Program-made: the position numbers and the translations under genes
The notes under the pieces: model-generated
Databases searched by the model: none
The model's input: only the letters and a program-made list of their open reading frames with translations
What the model was told of the DNA's origin: nothing
Source of the DNA: Lepus europaeus
Lineage: Eukaryota > Chordata > Mammalia > Lagomorpha > Leporidae
Reading direction: 5' to 3'
Length of the DNA stretch: 64,000 bases
Assembly: GCF_033115175.1 (NCBI RefSeq)
Contig: NC_084828.1
Span: 93,869,388-93,933,387, forward strand
Shown here: one piece after another, positions 1 to 13,480 of the stretch
How positions within the stretch are numbered: the first letter of the stretch is position 1
Layout: every line of letters begins with the position of its first letter

Positions 1-448
1 CATCTCAGATAAATCCGTAAATAAATAAATTTTGAAAATAATGGGGCCGGCGCTGTGGCGCAGTGGGTTAATGCCCTGGCCTGCAGTGCCGGCATTTTAT
101 ATGGGTGCCAGTTTGAAACCTGGCTGCTCCACTTCCAATCCAGCTCTCTGCTGTGGCCTGGGAAGGCAGTGGAAGATGGCCCAAGTCCTTGGGCCCCTGC
201 ATCTGCATGGGAGACCCAGAAGAGGTTCCTGGCTCCTGGCTTCAGATCGACACAGCTCTGTCTGTTGCGGCCAATTGGAGAGTGAACCATTGGATGGAAG
301 ACTTCTCTCTCTTTCTGCCTCTCCTCTCTATGTAACTCTGACTTTCAAATAAATAAATAAATCTTTTAAAAAAAGAAAATACCTTTCTCTCTGTCTCTCT
401 CTCACTATCCACTCTGCCTGTCAAAAAAAAATTAAAAAAAAAAAAAAG
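1..448 (+). mobile_element. CSINE cluster: tail remnant (1-40), full SINE (43-376), 5'-truncated SINE tail (383-448)
   Basis: A complete C-repeat begins GGGGCCGGCGCTGTGGCGCAGTGGGTTAA at 43. It has the usual body (TGGAAGATGGCCCAAGTCCTTGGGCCCCTGC) and ends CTTTCAAATAAATAAATAAATC plus an A-rich tail. Positions 1-40 look like the A-rich tail of another copy. Positions 383-448 are only the 3' end of a younger-type copy (CTTTCTCTCTGTC...CTGCCTGTCAAAAA). All lie in EEF1AKMT4 intron 1. Confidence 0.85.
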
Positions 449-464
449 AAAAGAAAATAATATA

Positions 465-565
465 GTCCTAATAGTGGCAGCATTATCCCCATTATCAGAG
501 TGAGGCAACTGAGGCTTGAAGAGTTTAATGATTTGCCATGGCCGTGTGACTAGGGATATCCTAAG
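465..565 (-). mobile_element. MIR-like ancient SINE fragment
   Basis: The sequence CATTATCCCCATTATCAGAGTGAGGCAACTGAGGCTTGAAGAG...GATTTGCCATGGCCGTGTGACTAG has the MIR core pattern, in which a 'bigger of two' metric line (gaggaaactgaggc) is followed by a taagtaacttgcccaaggtcaca line. It is divergent, as expected for an old element. The matching 5' portion may continue after the younger SINEs, at about 1200-1345. Confidence 0.55.
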
Positions 566-608
566 TTCAGAGCTCCCTCAACTACTCCTGAGAAGTTTTC
601 TTTCTTTT

Positions 609-1194
609 TAATAGTTTATTTATTTATTTGAAATGTAGAGTTACAGAGAGAGAAATTGATCTTCCATCTGCTGGTTCATTCCTCAAATGGCTGCAATGGC
701 CAAGGCTGGGTCAGACCAAAGTCAGGAGCCAGGAGCTTCATCTGGATCCCCCACGCGGGTGCAGGAGCCCAAGCACTTGGGCCATCTGCTGTTTTCTCAG
801 GATCATTAGTCAGGAGCTGGATCAGAAGTACAGCAGCCAGGTCTTGAACCAGCACATATAGGTGATGTCAGCACTACAGATAATGGCTTAACTTACTACG
901 TCGTAGTGCTGGCCCCTTCCTTTTTTAAGGCTTTATTTATTTGAAATGCAGAGTTACAGAGAGAGGAAGAGACAGATTTTCCACCTACTGCGGCCTGTTG
1001 GCCGCAACAGTCAGGACTGGGTCTCCCAAGTGAGCGCAGGGGCCCAAACACTTGGGTCATCTGCTGCTGCTTTTCCCAGGCCATTAACACGGAGCTGAAT
1101 CAAAAGTGGAGCAGCCAGTACTAGAACCAGTGTGCATATGGGATGCCAGCACTGCAGGCGGTGACTTTACCTGCTTTGCCATAACGCCGACCCT
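609..1194 (-). mobile_element. Two head-to-tail CSINEs, minus orientation (609-916, 919-1194)
   Basis: Each unit begins (left) with the A-tail complement TTTATTTATTTGAAATG.AGAGTTACAGAGAGAG and ends (right) with a degenerate complement of the SINE head (GTGCTGGCCCC and CGCCGACCC). Both are diverged copies. They lie in EEF1AKMT4 intron 1, about 320 bp upstream of the 1516 exon. Confidence 0.8.
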
Positions 1195-1466
1195 GATGTT
1201 TTATTTCTTAAATGTAGTGAATCACATCCTGTATGTGAGTAAGAATTTCCTGCATTTTTATGAACAGGAAGCCCACATTCTTAGCATGTAAGCAGCTTGC
1301 CCTAGTCCTCACAGCTGGGAATGATGGAGCCAGGGTTTGTGCCCAACCATGTGTGTTTGCAAGGCTGATGCACAAGCCTGCACTCTGCTCCCTCTTCCTC
1401 AGTACTGGGGGCTTTGGAGTGAGAAAAAATGGGGCCAAGAATAGAGGGATAATCAGAGGGAGGTGA

Positions 1467-2591
<1,125 letters not shown>

Positions 2592-3224
2592 GGCCAGAAG
2601 CATAGCCCTGCAGCCTTCCTGCCTTCTGCCCTGGACTTCTCGGGGAGCTGGGATTCCTGACTCAGGCCGGGTCCAAGGTGCTCACATCCCAGCAGCCTCA
2701 TGGCCAAAGCAGAGCTGCTGAGAACAAGCTCACATGAACCAATACAGCTCAGGTCTAACTGGATTCCAGATCCCAGGTTTCTAGCTTCCTTCTTGGGTTC
2801 CTTACATCTCTCCTGGGTTCCCCAACCTCCTCCCCCAGCATACCAAACCACCAGAGATTTCATCCCCGTAGGTAAAGCCCGGCATAACCTCTCTGCACAC
2901 CAGCCGCCTTGAGACTCCCATCCAACCTGGACTTATGCATCTGAGGCTGCTGACTTGGACTCCAGATTGCTTTATGCTTCTGACTCCAACTCTAGACCCT
3001 ACACTGGTGACCTGTCCAGCTTAGGTTGCACATGTACCCAAGGAAGCCACAACATAATGATGTCCCCAGGCCAGGCTGGCCTGCCCATGTTTACTGGGCA
3101 ACCCTCCCCTGCCAGCAACATGCACCTGAGATTCCCACGTAGCTGCCTCCCTCCCGTTCTCTCCTGGCTCCAGAGCAGACAGAAGCAGCAGGCAACACAC
3201 ACACGCGCGCACACACACACAAGG
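2592..3224 (+). other. EEF1AKMT4 3' UTR / convergent intergenic gap
   Basis: The stretch between the EEF1AKMT4 stop and the CAMK2N2 poly(A) end is unique, non-repetitive sequence. I see no canonical AATAAA or ATTAAA on the plus strand. The nearest variant hexamer is AATACA at 2741-2746, a weak candidate. The two genes converge here, so their 3' ends may lie within a few hundred bases of each other. An (AC)n/(CG) simple repeat runs from about 3196 to 3220. Confidence 0.4.
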
Positions 3225-4191
3225 AGGTCTGTGTTTATTCACACACTCCTGGTACAGTGAAGATGGAGGGACATTTACAAAGGACACCCCTGGATTGAGA
3301 ACATCTCCAGGACCACAGGTGTCATCCGAAGGTGCAGAGCAGTCTCCTGGGATCTCAGGGACAGGACGCAGGGGTCCAAGGTACAATTAGATCTGGGCCC
3401 TTAGGTGGTGATACCTTGGTGGGAGGGGTCTGCCCGACAGCCTCCTGGGGTCCAGCCTGGACAGACTGGCCATGTGGTTGGATACCATGTTGGGGCTTCT
3501 CCCACCCCAGCCTCAACACCCGTCCTTTCTGCCAGGCGCAGAAGAGCATGGTGGAGACTAGGTTGGGGGGTGAAGGGAGGGGTACGAACCATGAGTGGAA
3601 CCAGTAAACAAAGAGTCGGATATAAAAATACAAATGTGCTGAGGAAGTCCCTTAGAAAGAGGCTGAGGTTGGGGTCACGCCAGACAGGGGAGGGGTTGGA
3701 GTGAGGAGCGACCCGGAGGGCTGGGCTCAGGTGGGTGGGAAGCTCATGCAAATACGCAGCCAAACATCCCCGGCCGCGCGGTCCGACACCGGCAGCCCCC
3801 GGTCTGCAGACCGGACTGGCCGGAGGGGGGCGGGGCAGGGGAGCCGTGCAGGAGGGGGCAGACCGGGAGCTGGGGCCGTGGGTCTCTGTGTCCGTTCCGG
3901 TGTGCGGGGTGGGGCTGCGGCCCGAGGTTCTAAAGTGCATGAGCGCGGCGGCGGGCTCCGGGCCGGTCCGCGCCACCGCCGCCGCCGCCGCCGCCGCCGT
4001 GGTGCTGAAGCGGACAGCTCCGGAGTGTCTGGCAGCGGCGGCAGCGACACTGACCCGGCGGCGGCGCGGCCCTGCAGCCCCCGCCCGCGGGCGCCTGGGC
4101 CGGGGCGGGGGGCGCCGGCAGCCGCATCGCCGGCCCGCGCTCCTGGCCGCTGCGGGGCTGGGCCCGGAGCCCGCCGCCCGAGCCGGCGCGT
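3222..4191 (-). other. CAMK2N2: CAMK2N2 3' UTR
   Basis: The sequence from the stop codon to the poly(A) signal should be one 3' UTR continuous with coding exon 2. Its proximal part (about 3760-4190) is extremely GC- and CpG-rich and contains an uninterrupted (GCC)n tract at about 3972-3999. The distal half is ordinary sequence. No CSINE is inserted in it. The boundary at the poly(A) site is inferred. Confidence 0.6.
3234..3239 (-). terminator. CAMK2N2: CAMK2N2 poly(A) signal AATAAA
   Basis: TTTATT on the plus strand is AATAAA on the minus strand, about 950 bases downstream of the CAMK2N2 stop codon. Cleavage would fall near 3210-3225, at the edge of the (CA)n repeat. It is the only canonical hexamer I noticed in the right orientation in this 3' UTR. 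Confidence 0.7.
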
Positions 4192-5760
<1,569 letters not shown>

Positions 5761-7922
5761 TGGGTCTGAGGGAACGGCACCGGCCAACCCGGGCGCGATC
5801 CGGCGAGGGAGGCGGGACCGGGGTGGGGGAATGCGGGAGCGATCCTGGTGCCTAGGGGCTTCGGGGGAGGGTTTGAAACCGAGTCTAGAAGTGTGCAAGC
5901 GGGACTGGGAGCTGGGGAGCCGGAGGCCCGCAGCGAGGCCAGCAGAGCAGCAGGGAGGGTTGGGAACCGGATGAAGAACGAAGAAGGCACGAACGCGCGG
6001 GACGCGCGCCGAGAGTTCTCGGGCCAGTGGGTGGTGCCCGCGCCATTGGCGCGCTCTGAAGCCCGGTTGCTTTGCGGGTCTCACCAGGGTCTGTGCACGT
6101 CTGCCTAGCTGTGTGTCGCTCTGTCTGCGTGTCCGTATCTTATCTCTGCGTTCCTCGTCCCGTTACAGTGTCTGTTTACATCTGTCTCACGTGTCTTTAC
6201 CCTTCGGTATCTGTCTCGGCGCCAGGCCGCTGTGTCTCGGTGTCGTTGTGTCCCCCGAGTCTCGCGTATTTCAGGCTTTCCTGGTGGGGTGGAGGGGGCT
6301 AGAAACGGCCTACGGGCGCTCCCCGAGGCGGACTCCCGGCTGCGAGGCCGGCTGCCGGCGCGGAAATCCGGACTCAAAGCGCCCGCCGAGCGACGCAGCT
6401 TCCCCGCCTCGGAGGCCCGCGCTGCGCTTGCCGTGTAGGAGGAATGAATGGCAGCGTCGCAGGGGGCACCCGGCTGCGGTGACGCGGGGAAGCCCGGAGC
6501 GCCTGAGGACGCGGCGCGCGCTGCTGTGTGTCCCGAGGGAGTGGGGTGGGGGGTGACGCAAGGTGCCCCCCGCCCTTATTGCCGGGGACACGGAAGGGTC
6601 CCCCCACGCACCGATGGGAACCCGCGCTCTTCTTCCTCCACCCTCTGTGCCCTCACCGCACCCCCGCTCCGGCCGGCCGTCAGCCGCAGCGTCACCTGCC
6701 CGCTCGCAGGGGCTCTGGCGCAATCCCTGAACGTGGAGGGGCGGGATGTCGCCCGTGTGGCCTCAGTGACGACAGCTCCGAGAAGGTAATAATCGCCTTG
6801 TGGATTCAACCCGCACCGGGCGGAGGCGTTTTCCTCCCTTAGTCCAGCCAAACCGCTCGGCCAGTGGGATGCTGGGGGTCGGGTCTCCTTCTCCCGACAG
6901 CACCTCCTCATCTAATGTTCTCTTCGGGAACACAGAGGCAAACGAAGAGCTGCCTGCCTTCGGGGGAAGAAGGGTCAAGGGGTCGTGTCAGAGGGAGCCC
7001 GGGTCCCGTGCCTGGATCCCCAGCCCTATCAAGCCGGCTCCTGCTCTGTCCCAGCTAGCAGGAGGAAGGTTGAAGCTGGAGGCCGAGGACCAGGACAGGA
7101 CAGAGGGAGCTCAGCGGCGGTAGCAGAGTCCAGAAAATCCCATCCCCACTGGAAGTTATGCAGCAGTAAGTTCCATCCTGACCTGGCCGCTTTCTGGGGG
7201 ATCTTGAACTGGAGGGCCCTCAATTATGGTTTACAAAGAATCAATCCGTTGGTATCTGTAACATTTTAGGAAAATAAGGTAAGGCACACAAAACATTAGA
7301 TATGTGTTCTTTCAGTCTTTTCCTGTGCATTTGCATATAGGCATGCCTCCCTGAGCCCCATGCTCCAGTCCAGGATATTAAAACCTACTTATTAAGGACC
7401 ATTCTGTGGATGAAACGAAATTGTCCCAAGGGGAAGTGTTTGTCTTGGGAGATAATGAGCTAAAGGACAGTGCCAATGCTAACAGGGAGAGGAATGCGGG
7501 GAGGAGAGGGACGCGCTTTGAGAGTGCTTGCCAACCATGAGAGCTGCACGGGACCTCGAAACGATTGCCATTTCTCTCCCCAGAATCAGGGAGATTGGAG
7601 GAAAAATAATTTAATCCACAATTCAGTTGGTTGTTCTTCCTTAAATAATCCGATTCCTGTCCTTGCTGTGCTTGGTGGGGCAGAGCTGAAGCAAAAGAGC
7701 CAAGTCAACATTTAAAGATACTGCAGTACGGAATATGAGCTCCGACTGTGTTGTGAACCTGTCAGAGGACGCTCTCCAACTCTAATCCTCTACAGAACAT
7801 GCTGAGCTTCTGCATCCCCGCCCATGAGATGAAATTCACTCTCACAGCCAAAATGAAGTAAAGTGTGCATGGAGTTGTGTGAAAGCGCCTTTTAGAGTTT
7901 CTCAAGTGAAAGAATCTCCTTT
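5761..7922. other. No gene seen: CpG shore and unique DNA
   Basis: CpG density decays between about 5760 and 6800, then the DNA becomes ordinary AT-balanced unique sequence up to the first CSINE at 7923. Several open frames exist in the GC-rich half, but none has family similarity, plausible codon structure or splice context that I recognise. Under the readthrough model this is intronic. Confidence 0.5.
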
Positions 7923-8258
7923 GGGCCAGCAGCTAAGATGCCACCGTCACATATGGGAGTACCTGGGTTCCAGTCCCAGGCTGACTCCTGACTGCAGTGT
8001 TTCTGCTAACACAGACCCTGGGGACAGCAGGGATGACTCAAGTAATTGGGCTCCTGCCACCCACAGAAAAGACCTGGATTGAGTTCCCAGCTCCCAGCTT
8101 TGACCAGACCTAGCCATGGTCATGCTGGGTATTTGGGGATTGAACCAGTGAGTGGGGCTCTTTTCCTCTCTTGACAGAACCCCCCACACACACACACACC
8201 TCTGTCTCATTCTTTCTCTCTGTCTCTCTGCCTCTCAAATAAAGTATTTTTTTAAATA
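7923..8258 (+). mobile_element. Old CSINE copy
   Basis: Starts GGGCCAGCAGCTAAGATGCCACC, retains the degenerate 'catatgggagtacctgggttccagtcc' segment in place of the B-box region, and ends TCTCTGCCTCTCAAATAAAGTA. It is clearly divergent from the younger copies beside it and belongs to an older subfamily, like those at 31322, 40143 and 10652. Confidence 0.7.
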
Positions 8259-8299
8259 AGAAGCTAATAAAGTATAAAATATCTTAAAAGAGTGAGGCA

Positions 8300-9345
8300 A
8301 GGGCTGTGCTGTGGTGTAGTAAGTTAAGCCTCGTTCTGCAGTACTGGCGTCCCATATGGGGGCTGGTTCAAGTTCTGGCTGCTCTACTTTCAATCCAGCT
8401 CCCTACTAATGCACCTGGAAAAGCAGTGGAAGCTGGCCTGAGTGCTTAGGTCCCTGCCACCCACATGGGAGACCTGGAAGAAGCTCCTGGCTTCAGATCG
8501 GCCCAGCTCTGGCCATTGCAGCCATTTGGGGAATGAACCAGTGAATGGAAGACCTTTCTCTCTGTCTCTCCCTCTCCCTGTCTGTAACTCTGCATTTCAA
8601 ATAAAAAAAAAAATTTTTTTTTGGACAGGTAGAGTGACAGTAGAGGGAGACAGAGAGAAAGGTCTTCCTTTTGCCGTTGGTTCACCCTCCAATGGCCGCC
8701 GCGGTAGGCGCGCTGCTGCCGGCGCACCGCGCTGTTCCGATGGCAGGAGCCAGGTGCTTCTCCTGGTCTCCCATGGGGTGCAGGGCCCAAGAACTTGGGC
8801 CATCCTCCACTGCACTCCCTGGCCACAGCAGAGAGCTGGCCTGGAAGAGGGGCAACCGGGACAGGATCGGTGCCCCGACCGGGACTAGAACCCGGTGTGC
8901 CGGCGCCACAAGGTGGAGGATTAGCCTGTTAAGCCACGGCGCTGGCTCTCAAATAAAATTTTTTTAAAAAGATAATAATGGTTTTTTGTTTTTTGTTTTT
9001 TTGACAGGCAGAGTGGTCAGTGAGAGAGACAGACAGAAAGAAAGGTTTCCTTTGCCGTTGGTTCACCCTCCAATGGCCGCCGCGGCCGGCGCACTGCGGC
9101 CGGCGCACCGCGCTGATCTGAAGACAGGAGTCAGGTGTTTCTCCTGGTCTCCCATGGGGTGCAGGGCCCAAGCACTTGGGCCATCCTCCACTGCACTCCC
9201 GGGCCACAGCAGAGAGCTGGCCTGGAAGAGGGGCAACCAGGGCAGAATCCGGCACCCCGACCGGGACTAGAACCCAGTGTGCCGGCGCCGCAAGGTGGAG
9301 GATTAGCCTAGTGAGCCGCGGCGCCGGCCATTTCTTTAAAAAAAT
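8300..9345. mobile_element. Nested cluster of three CSINEs bounded by one 14-bp target-site duplication
   Basis: A plus-strand CSINE (8300-about 8610) is followed by two minus-strand younger-type copies (8612-8947 and 8981-9329), then a short A-rich remnant (9330-9345). The direct repeat AAAAGAGTGAGGCA occurs at 8286-8299 and at 9346-9359, so the outer pair belongs to the first, plus-strand insertion and the two minus copies landed in its A-tail. TCAAATAAAA recurs on both sides of the middle copy. The minus copies show the younger motif GACAGGCAGAGTGG and GGGACTAGAACCC. Confidence 0.85.
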
Positions 9346-9580
9346 AAAAGAGTGAGGCAGAGCTGTGTGAATAGACTTAGTAAGGCCTCCTTGCCTTACC
9401 AAAACATCACCAAATGATAAGTGTAGATTATAATTTCATATAGATGGGGAAAGTACCTATACACACATATATGTGAGTATACATTGTCTAATGTATGTGT
9501 GTAAATGCATATAAATGGCTATGATTATCTCTAATCATGGTGCTGGGATTGAAGCAGCAGCAGAATGAATTTCACCTATT

Positions 9581-9896
9581 TTTAAAAAAGATTTATTTAT
9601 TTATTTGAAAGGCTGAGTTATGGAGGCAGAGGCAGGAAGAAAGAAGAGGTCTTCCATCTGCTGGCTCACTCCCCAAAGTGGACCTGGGCCAATCAGAAGC
9701 CAGGAGCCTGGAGCTTCTTCCAGGTCTCCCATGCAGGTGCAGGGGCCCAAGGACTCGGGGCCATCTTTCACTGCTTTCCCAGGCTATAGCAGAGAGCTGG
9801 ATTGGAAGAGGAGCAGCCGGGACTTGAACTGGCACCCATGTGGGATGCTGACACTGCAGGCGGCGGCTTTACCCATTACACCATAGCGCTGGCCCC
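9581..9896 (-). mobile_element. CSINE
   Basis: Left end AAAAAAGATTTATTTATTTATTTGAAAGG, right end ACACCATAGCGCTGGCCCC. AATTTCACCT just to the left and AATTTCATCT just to the right look like a target-site duplication with one mismatch. Confidence 0.85.
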
Positions 9897-10316
9897 AAAT
9901 TTCATCTCTTATTCTATATACTTCTAGGGTGTTTTATGTTACAATAAAAAAGTTTGAATGATTTACTAAAACAGATTTATGCAGTTCATAGACCAAGCAT
10001 CCCACTGTAGCCCTAGACCAGTTAGTCAACTTTGAAAATAGAATAGTTTAGTGGTTAAGAATCTGGAGTTAGATACAGATCCAGGCTCTGCCTTCCCTCT
10101 GCTTTGTGGCTTTGGGCACATTACCACATTTCCTGTGCTTTAGATTCCCCATCTCTAGAATAGGGACAGTGATATTGACAGAATGTATCTTACCAGAGCC
10201 TTGCAAGGATTAAACAAATTAACATATAAAAAGTGTTTAGGTTAATGTTGGACTACAGAATGCTAGCTATTATTATACAGAAAAATAAAAAGAAGGAATT
10301 AAAAGTAATAGTATAG
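9897..10316 (+). mobile_element. Unique DNA with MIR-like fragment (about 10050-10245)
   Basis: The passage TTAAGAATCTGGAGTTAGATACAGATCCAGGCTCTGCC...TGTGGCTTTGGGCACATTACC...CTTTAGATTCCCCATCTCTAGAATAGGGACAGTGAT follows the MIR consensus layout on the plus strand. The remainder is unique and I see no gene in it. Confidence 0.6.
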
Positions 10317-10924
10317 GGGCCGGCCTTTTGGCACAGTAGATTAATCCTCCGACTGTGGTGCTGGCATCCCATATGGGCGCTGGTTCAAGTCCCGGCTGCT
10401 CCACTTCTTATTCAGCTCTCTGCTAAGGCCTGAGAAAACAGTAGAAGATGGCCCAGGGACTTGGGCCCATGAGTGCACAAGGGAGACCCCAAAGAAGCTC
10501 CTGTTTCCTGGCTTCAGATTGGCTCAGCTCCGGCCATTTGGGGAGTGAACCAGCAGATGAAAGACCTTTCTCTCTGTCTCTCCCTGTCACTGTCAGTAAC
10601 TCTACCTCTCAAATAAAAATAAATAAAATCTTAAAAAAATAATAGTATAGTGGTGGGCACTTAGCCTCACAGTGTAGGCACCCAAGTCCCATATCTGAGT
10701 ACCCGGGTTGAATTCCCAGCTACAGATTCCAGCTTCCTGCTAATGCAGCCCCTGGAAGGCATCAGTGATGGCTTATGTGGCTTAGTCTTTGCTGCCCACT
10801 TGGCAAACTTACACTGAGTTCTCAGGTTCCAGGTATGGCCCCGCCCAGTCCCAGCTATTGCAGGAATTTGGGGAAGTGAACCAGTGGGAAGAAGCTCTGT
10901 CCCCCCAAATAAATAAAAAAGAAT
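10317..10924 (+). mobile_element. Two plus-strand CSINEs (10317-10639 and 10652-10924)
   Basis: The first has a full head (GGGGCCGGCCTTTTGGCACAG), B-box-like GGTTCAAGTCC and tail, and is bounded by the direct repeat TAATAGTATAG at 10306-10316 and 10640-10650. The second is an older subfamily member (TGGTGGGCACTTAGCCTCACAG...CCCAAATAAATAAAAAAG) that begins directly at the right copy of that duplication. Confidence 0.82.
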
Positions 10925-10964
10925 TTAAGTAATGTTATCACTAGATATGTTCTCCCCTCCCCCC

Positions 10965-11403
10965 AAAGATCCATTTCTATTTATTTTGAAAGGTATAGTG
11001 ACATGGGGAGAGGGAGAAACATTTTTCCATCCAGTGGTCTACTCCCCAAATGGCTGCAATGGCTGGGGCTGGGCCAGCAGAAGGCAGGAGCCCAGAACTC
11101 CATCTGGGTGTTCCATGTGGGAGGCAGGGGGCCTAGCACTTGGGCCATCCTCCACTGCTGTCCCAGGTACATCAACAGGGAGCTGGATCAGCAGCTGAGC
11201 TGCCAGGACTCCAAGTGGGCTTGGATGTGGGGTGCAGCTGCCAAAAGCAACAAGCTCAACCACTGTGGCACAGTGCTGACCCCTAAGTATATTATTTGCC
11301 TTCAGTTTCATATCTTTCCAATCATTCTTCAACCTGAGCTTTTATACATTTTCTTCATAAAATGATTTTTAAATTATTTACTTATTTATGTGAAAGGTAC
11401 AGT

Positions 11404-11435
<32 letters not shown>

Positions 11436-11690
11436 AAGGGAGGGAAAGAGAAATCTTCCATATACTGGTTCACTCTCCAAATGACTACAACGGCCAGGCT
11501 GGGCCAGGCTGGGCCAGGCTGCAGCCAGAAACATTATCCAGGTCTCCCACATTGGTGGCAAGGTCCCAAGTACTTGGATCATCTACCGTCACCTTCCCAG
11601 GCACATTAGCAGGGAGCTGGATCAGAAGCCGAACAACCAGGACTCCAACCAGCATACCATACTGCATGTGCTGTGCTCCAATGTTGGTTC
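10965..11690 (-). mobile_element. Two minus-strand CSINEs (10965-11284 and about 11361-11690)
   Basis: Both have the complement of the SINE tail on the left (TTTATTTTGAAAGG; TTATTTACTTATTTATGTGAAAGG) and the body 'CAAGCACTTGGGCCATC.TCC.CTGC' in the middle. The second has a purine (GA)n expansion at 11404-11450 and a triplicated GGGCCAGGCT at about 11495-11520. Its right end is decayed. Confidence 0.75.
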
Positions 11691-11715
11691 CAGATTTTTA
11701 AAAAAATATGTACTC

Positions 11716-12333
11716 GGGGCTGGCATTATGGTGTGGCAGGTTAAGCTGCAGCCTGTGATGTCAACATCCCATATGGGCACTGGTTTGCATCCCAGCTGCT
11801 CCACTTCTGACATATTCAGCTCCTTGCTAATGCACCTGGGAAAACAATGGAAGATGGCCCTAGTGCTTGGGCCCATGCACCCGCATGGAAGACCCGGAAG
11901 ACGCTCCTGGCTCCTGGCTTCAGCCTGGCCTAGCTCAAACTGTTACAGCCATTTGGGGAGTGAACCAGTGGATAAAAGATCTTTTTGTCTCTCTGTAGCT
12001 CTGACTTTCAGATAAATAAATCTATAAATAAAAAATTTACTTCTGTTCATTTTAAAGGCAGAGAGACAGAGATCTTCGATCTACTGGTTCATTCACAAAA
12101 TGCCCGCAAAAGCCAGAGAAGGGTCAGGCTGACATGGGGAACCACAGTCACAATCCAGGTCTCTCACCTGGGTGGTGGGAACCCAAGTACTTGAGCCATC
12201 AACTGCTGCCTCCCAGGATGCACATTTGCAGGCAGCTTGATCAGAAGTGGAGCAACCAGGACTCAAACCAGGTGCTCAACATGAGATGCAGGTGTCCAAG
12301 CTGACTTAACTGCTGCACAGAACACCTGGCCCC
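11716..12333. mobile_element. Tail-to-tail CSINE pair (+ 11716-12040, - 12043-12333)
   Basis: A plus copy starts GGGGCTGGCATTATGGTGTGGCAGG and ends GACTTTCAGATAAATAAATC. It directly abuts a minus copy that starts in its A-tail and ends CACAGAACACCTGGCCCC. Such an inverted pair could fold into a long hairpin if transcribed. Confidence 0.75.
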
Positions 12334-12355
12334 AAGAATTTTGGTGTGTGTGTTT

Positions 12356-12910
12356 AAAGGTTTATTTAGGGGCTGCTATGATGCTGGTATCCCAAATGGG
12401 TGCCAGCAGCTCCATTTCCCATCTTTGGATTTATTAATTTTATTTGAAATGCAGAGTTATAGCAATAGAGGGAGAGGGAAGGGGAAAGAGAAAGGGAAAA
12501 GGGGAGAGAGAGAGATTGATCTTCCATCCACTGGTTTACTCCCCAAATGGCTTCTTCTGGGTCTCCCATGGAGGTGCAGGGACCTAAGCACTAGGGCCAT
12601 CTTCCATTGTTTTCCCAGGTGCGTTAGCAAGGAGCTGGATCAGTCAAAAGTGGAGCAGCTGGGATGCAAACCAGTGCCTATATGAGATTCTGGCATCACA
12701 GGCTGCAGCTTAACCTGCTATACACAATGCCAGCCCTGAGTACATATGGGTGCAGGGGCCCAAGCACTTGGGCCATTCTCCACTGCTTTCCCAGGCCCAT
12801 TAGCAGGGAACTAGATCAGAAGTGGAGCAGCCAGACCTCAAACGGTCACTCATATGGGATGCCGGAGTCACAAGCAACAGCTTAACCCACTTTGCTATAA
12901 CACCAGTCCC
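12356..12910 (-). mobile_element. Composite of CSINE fragments
   Basis: A short plus-type fragment (about 12370-12425, 'GCTGCTATGATGCTGGTATCCCAAATGGGTGCC') is joined to a minus copy (about 12430-12738). A 5'-truncated minus copy follows (about 12744-12910). The junction region 12399-12440 recurs almost unchanged at 14208-14250. Confidence 0.65.
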
Positions 12911-13087
12911 ACCCCACAGAATTTCTTAACTTTCTCTTCTCTTCCGCTTAACTCTATGTGGAAAACATATCCCCATTATATTAACTTATAGCATTTGTAA
13001 ATGTTGTGTACTATCCCATGTTAGGGATGTTTGATTTATTCACCAAGTCCTGTAGTCTTGGACACTGAATCCACTCTCCCCCCTTTA

Positions 13088-13381
13088 AAAACATTATTTA
13101 ACTTTAGAGGCAGAGAGATTCTTCCATTTGTACGTTTATTCACCAAATGCCTACAACAGCTAGGCTTCTGTCAGACCAAAACCAGGAACCTGAATATCAT
13201 TCTGGGTCTTTCATATGGATGCAGGGACCCAACAACTTGAGCCATCACCTGCTGCCTCCCAAGGTGTGCATTGGCGGACAGCTGGAATTGGGAGCCAAGC
13301 GAGACTTGAGCTCAGGCATTCTGCTATGGGATGTGGGTGTCCCAAGTGGCACCTTAACTGCTACACCAAACACTCATCCTT
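13088..13381 (-). mobile_element. Diverged CSINE
   Basis: Left end AAAAACATTATTTAACTTTAGAGGCAGAGAGATTCTTCC. The body holds TCATATGGATGCAGGGACCC and the decayed right end is GCTACACCAAACACTCATCCTT. The flanking stretch 12911-13087 is unique and AT-rich, with nothing recognised. Confidence 0.65.
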
Positions 13382-13480
13382 ACACCCTTTTTTAGTATTT
13401 TGAATAGTGCTGTGATGAACAAATGTAGGAAAAAATGGACACTATTTTTCAGGTCCCCCCCTCAACAAAAAGTTTAGTCT

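Noticed and set aside
3196-3220. Possible CRISPR-like or regulatory repeat near the CAMK2N2 end
   Set aside because: It is a simple (AC)n/(GC)n microsatellite. The genome is mammalian, so CRISPR arrays are not expected and none were seen.
3746-3753. Perfect octamer ATGCAAAT (POU site) on the plus strand
   Set aside because: A single 8-mer match is expected by chance in 64 kb, and it lies in a 3' UTR rather than near a promoter.
8612-9329. Open frames such as those with CFSWSPMGCRAQ or GPCTPWETRRS that recur many times
   Set aside because: They are translations of the CSINE body and recur at every copy. They are not genes.
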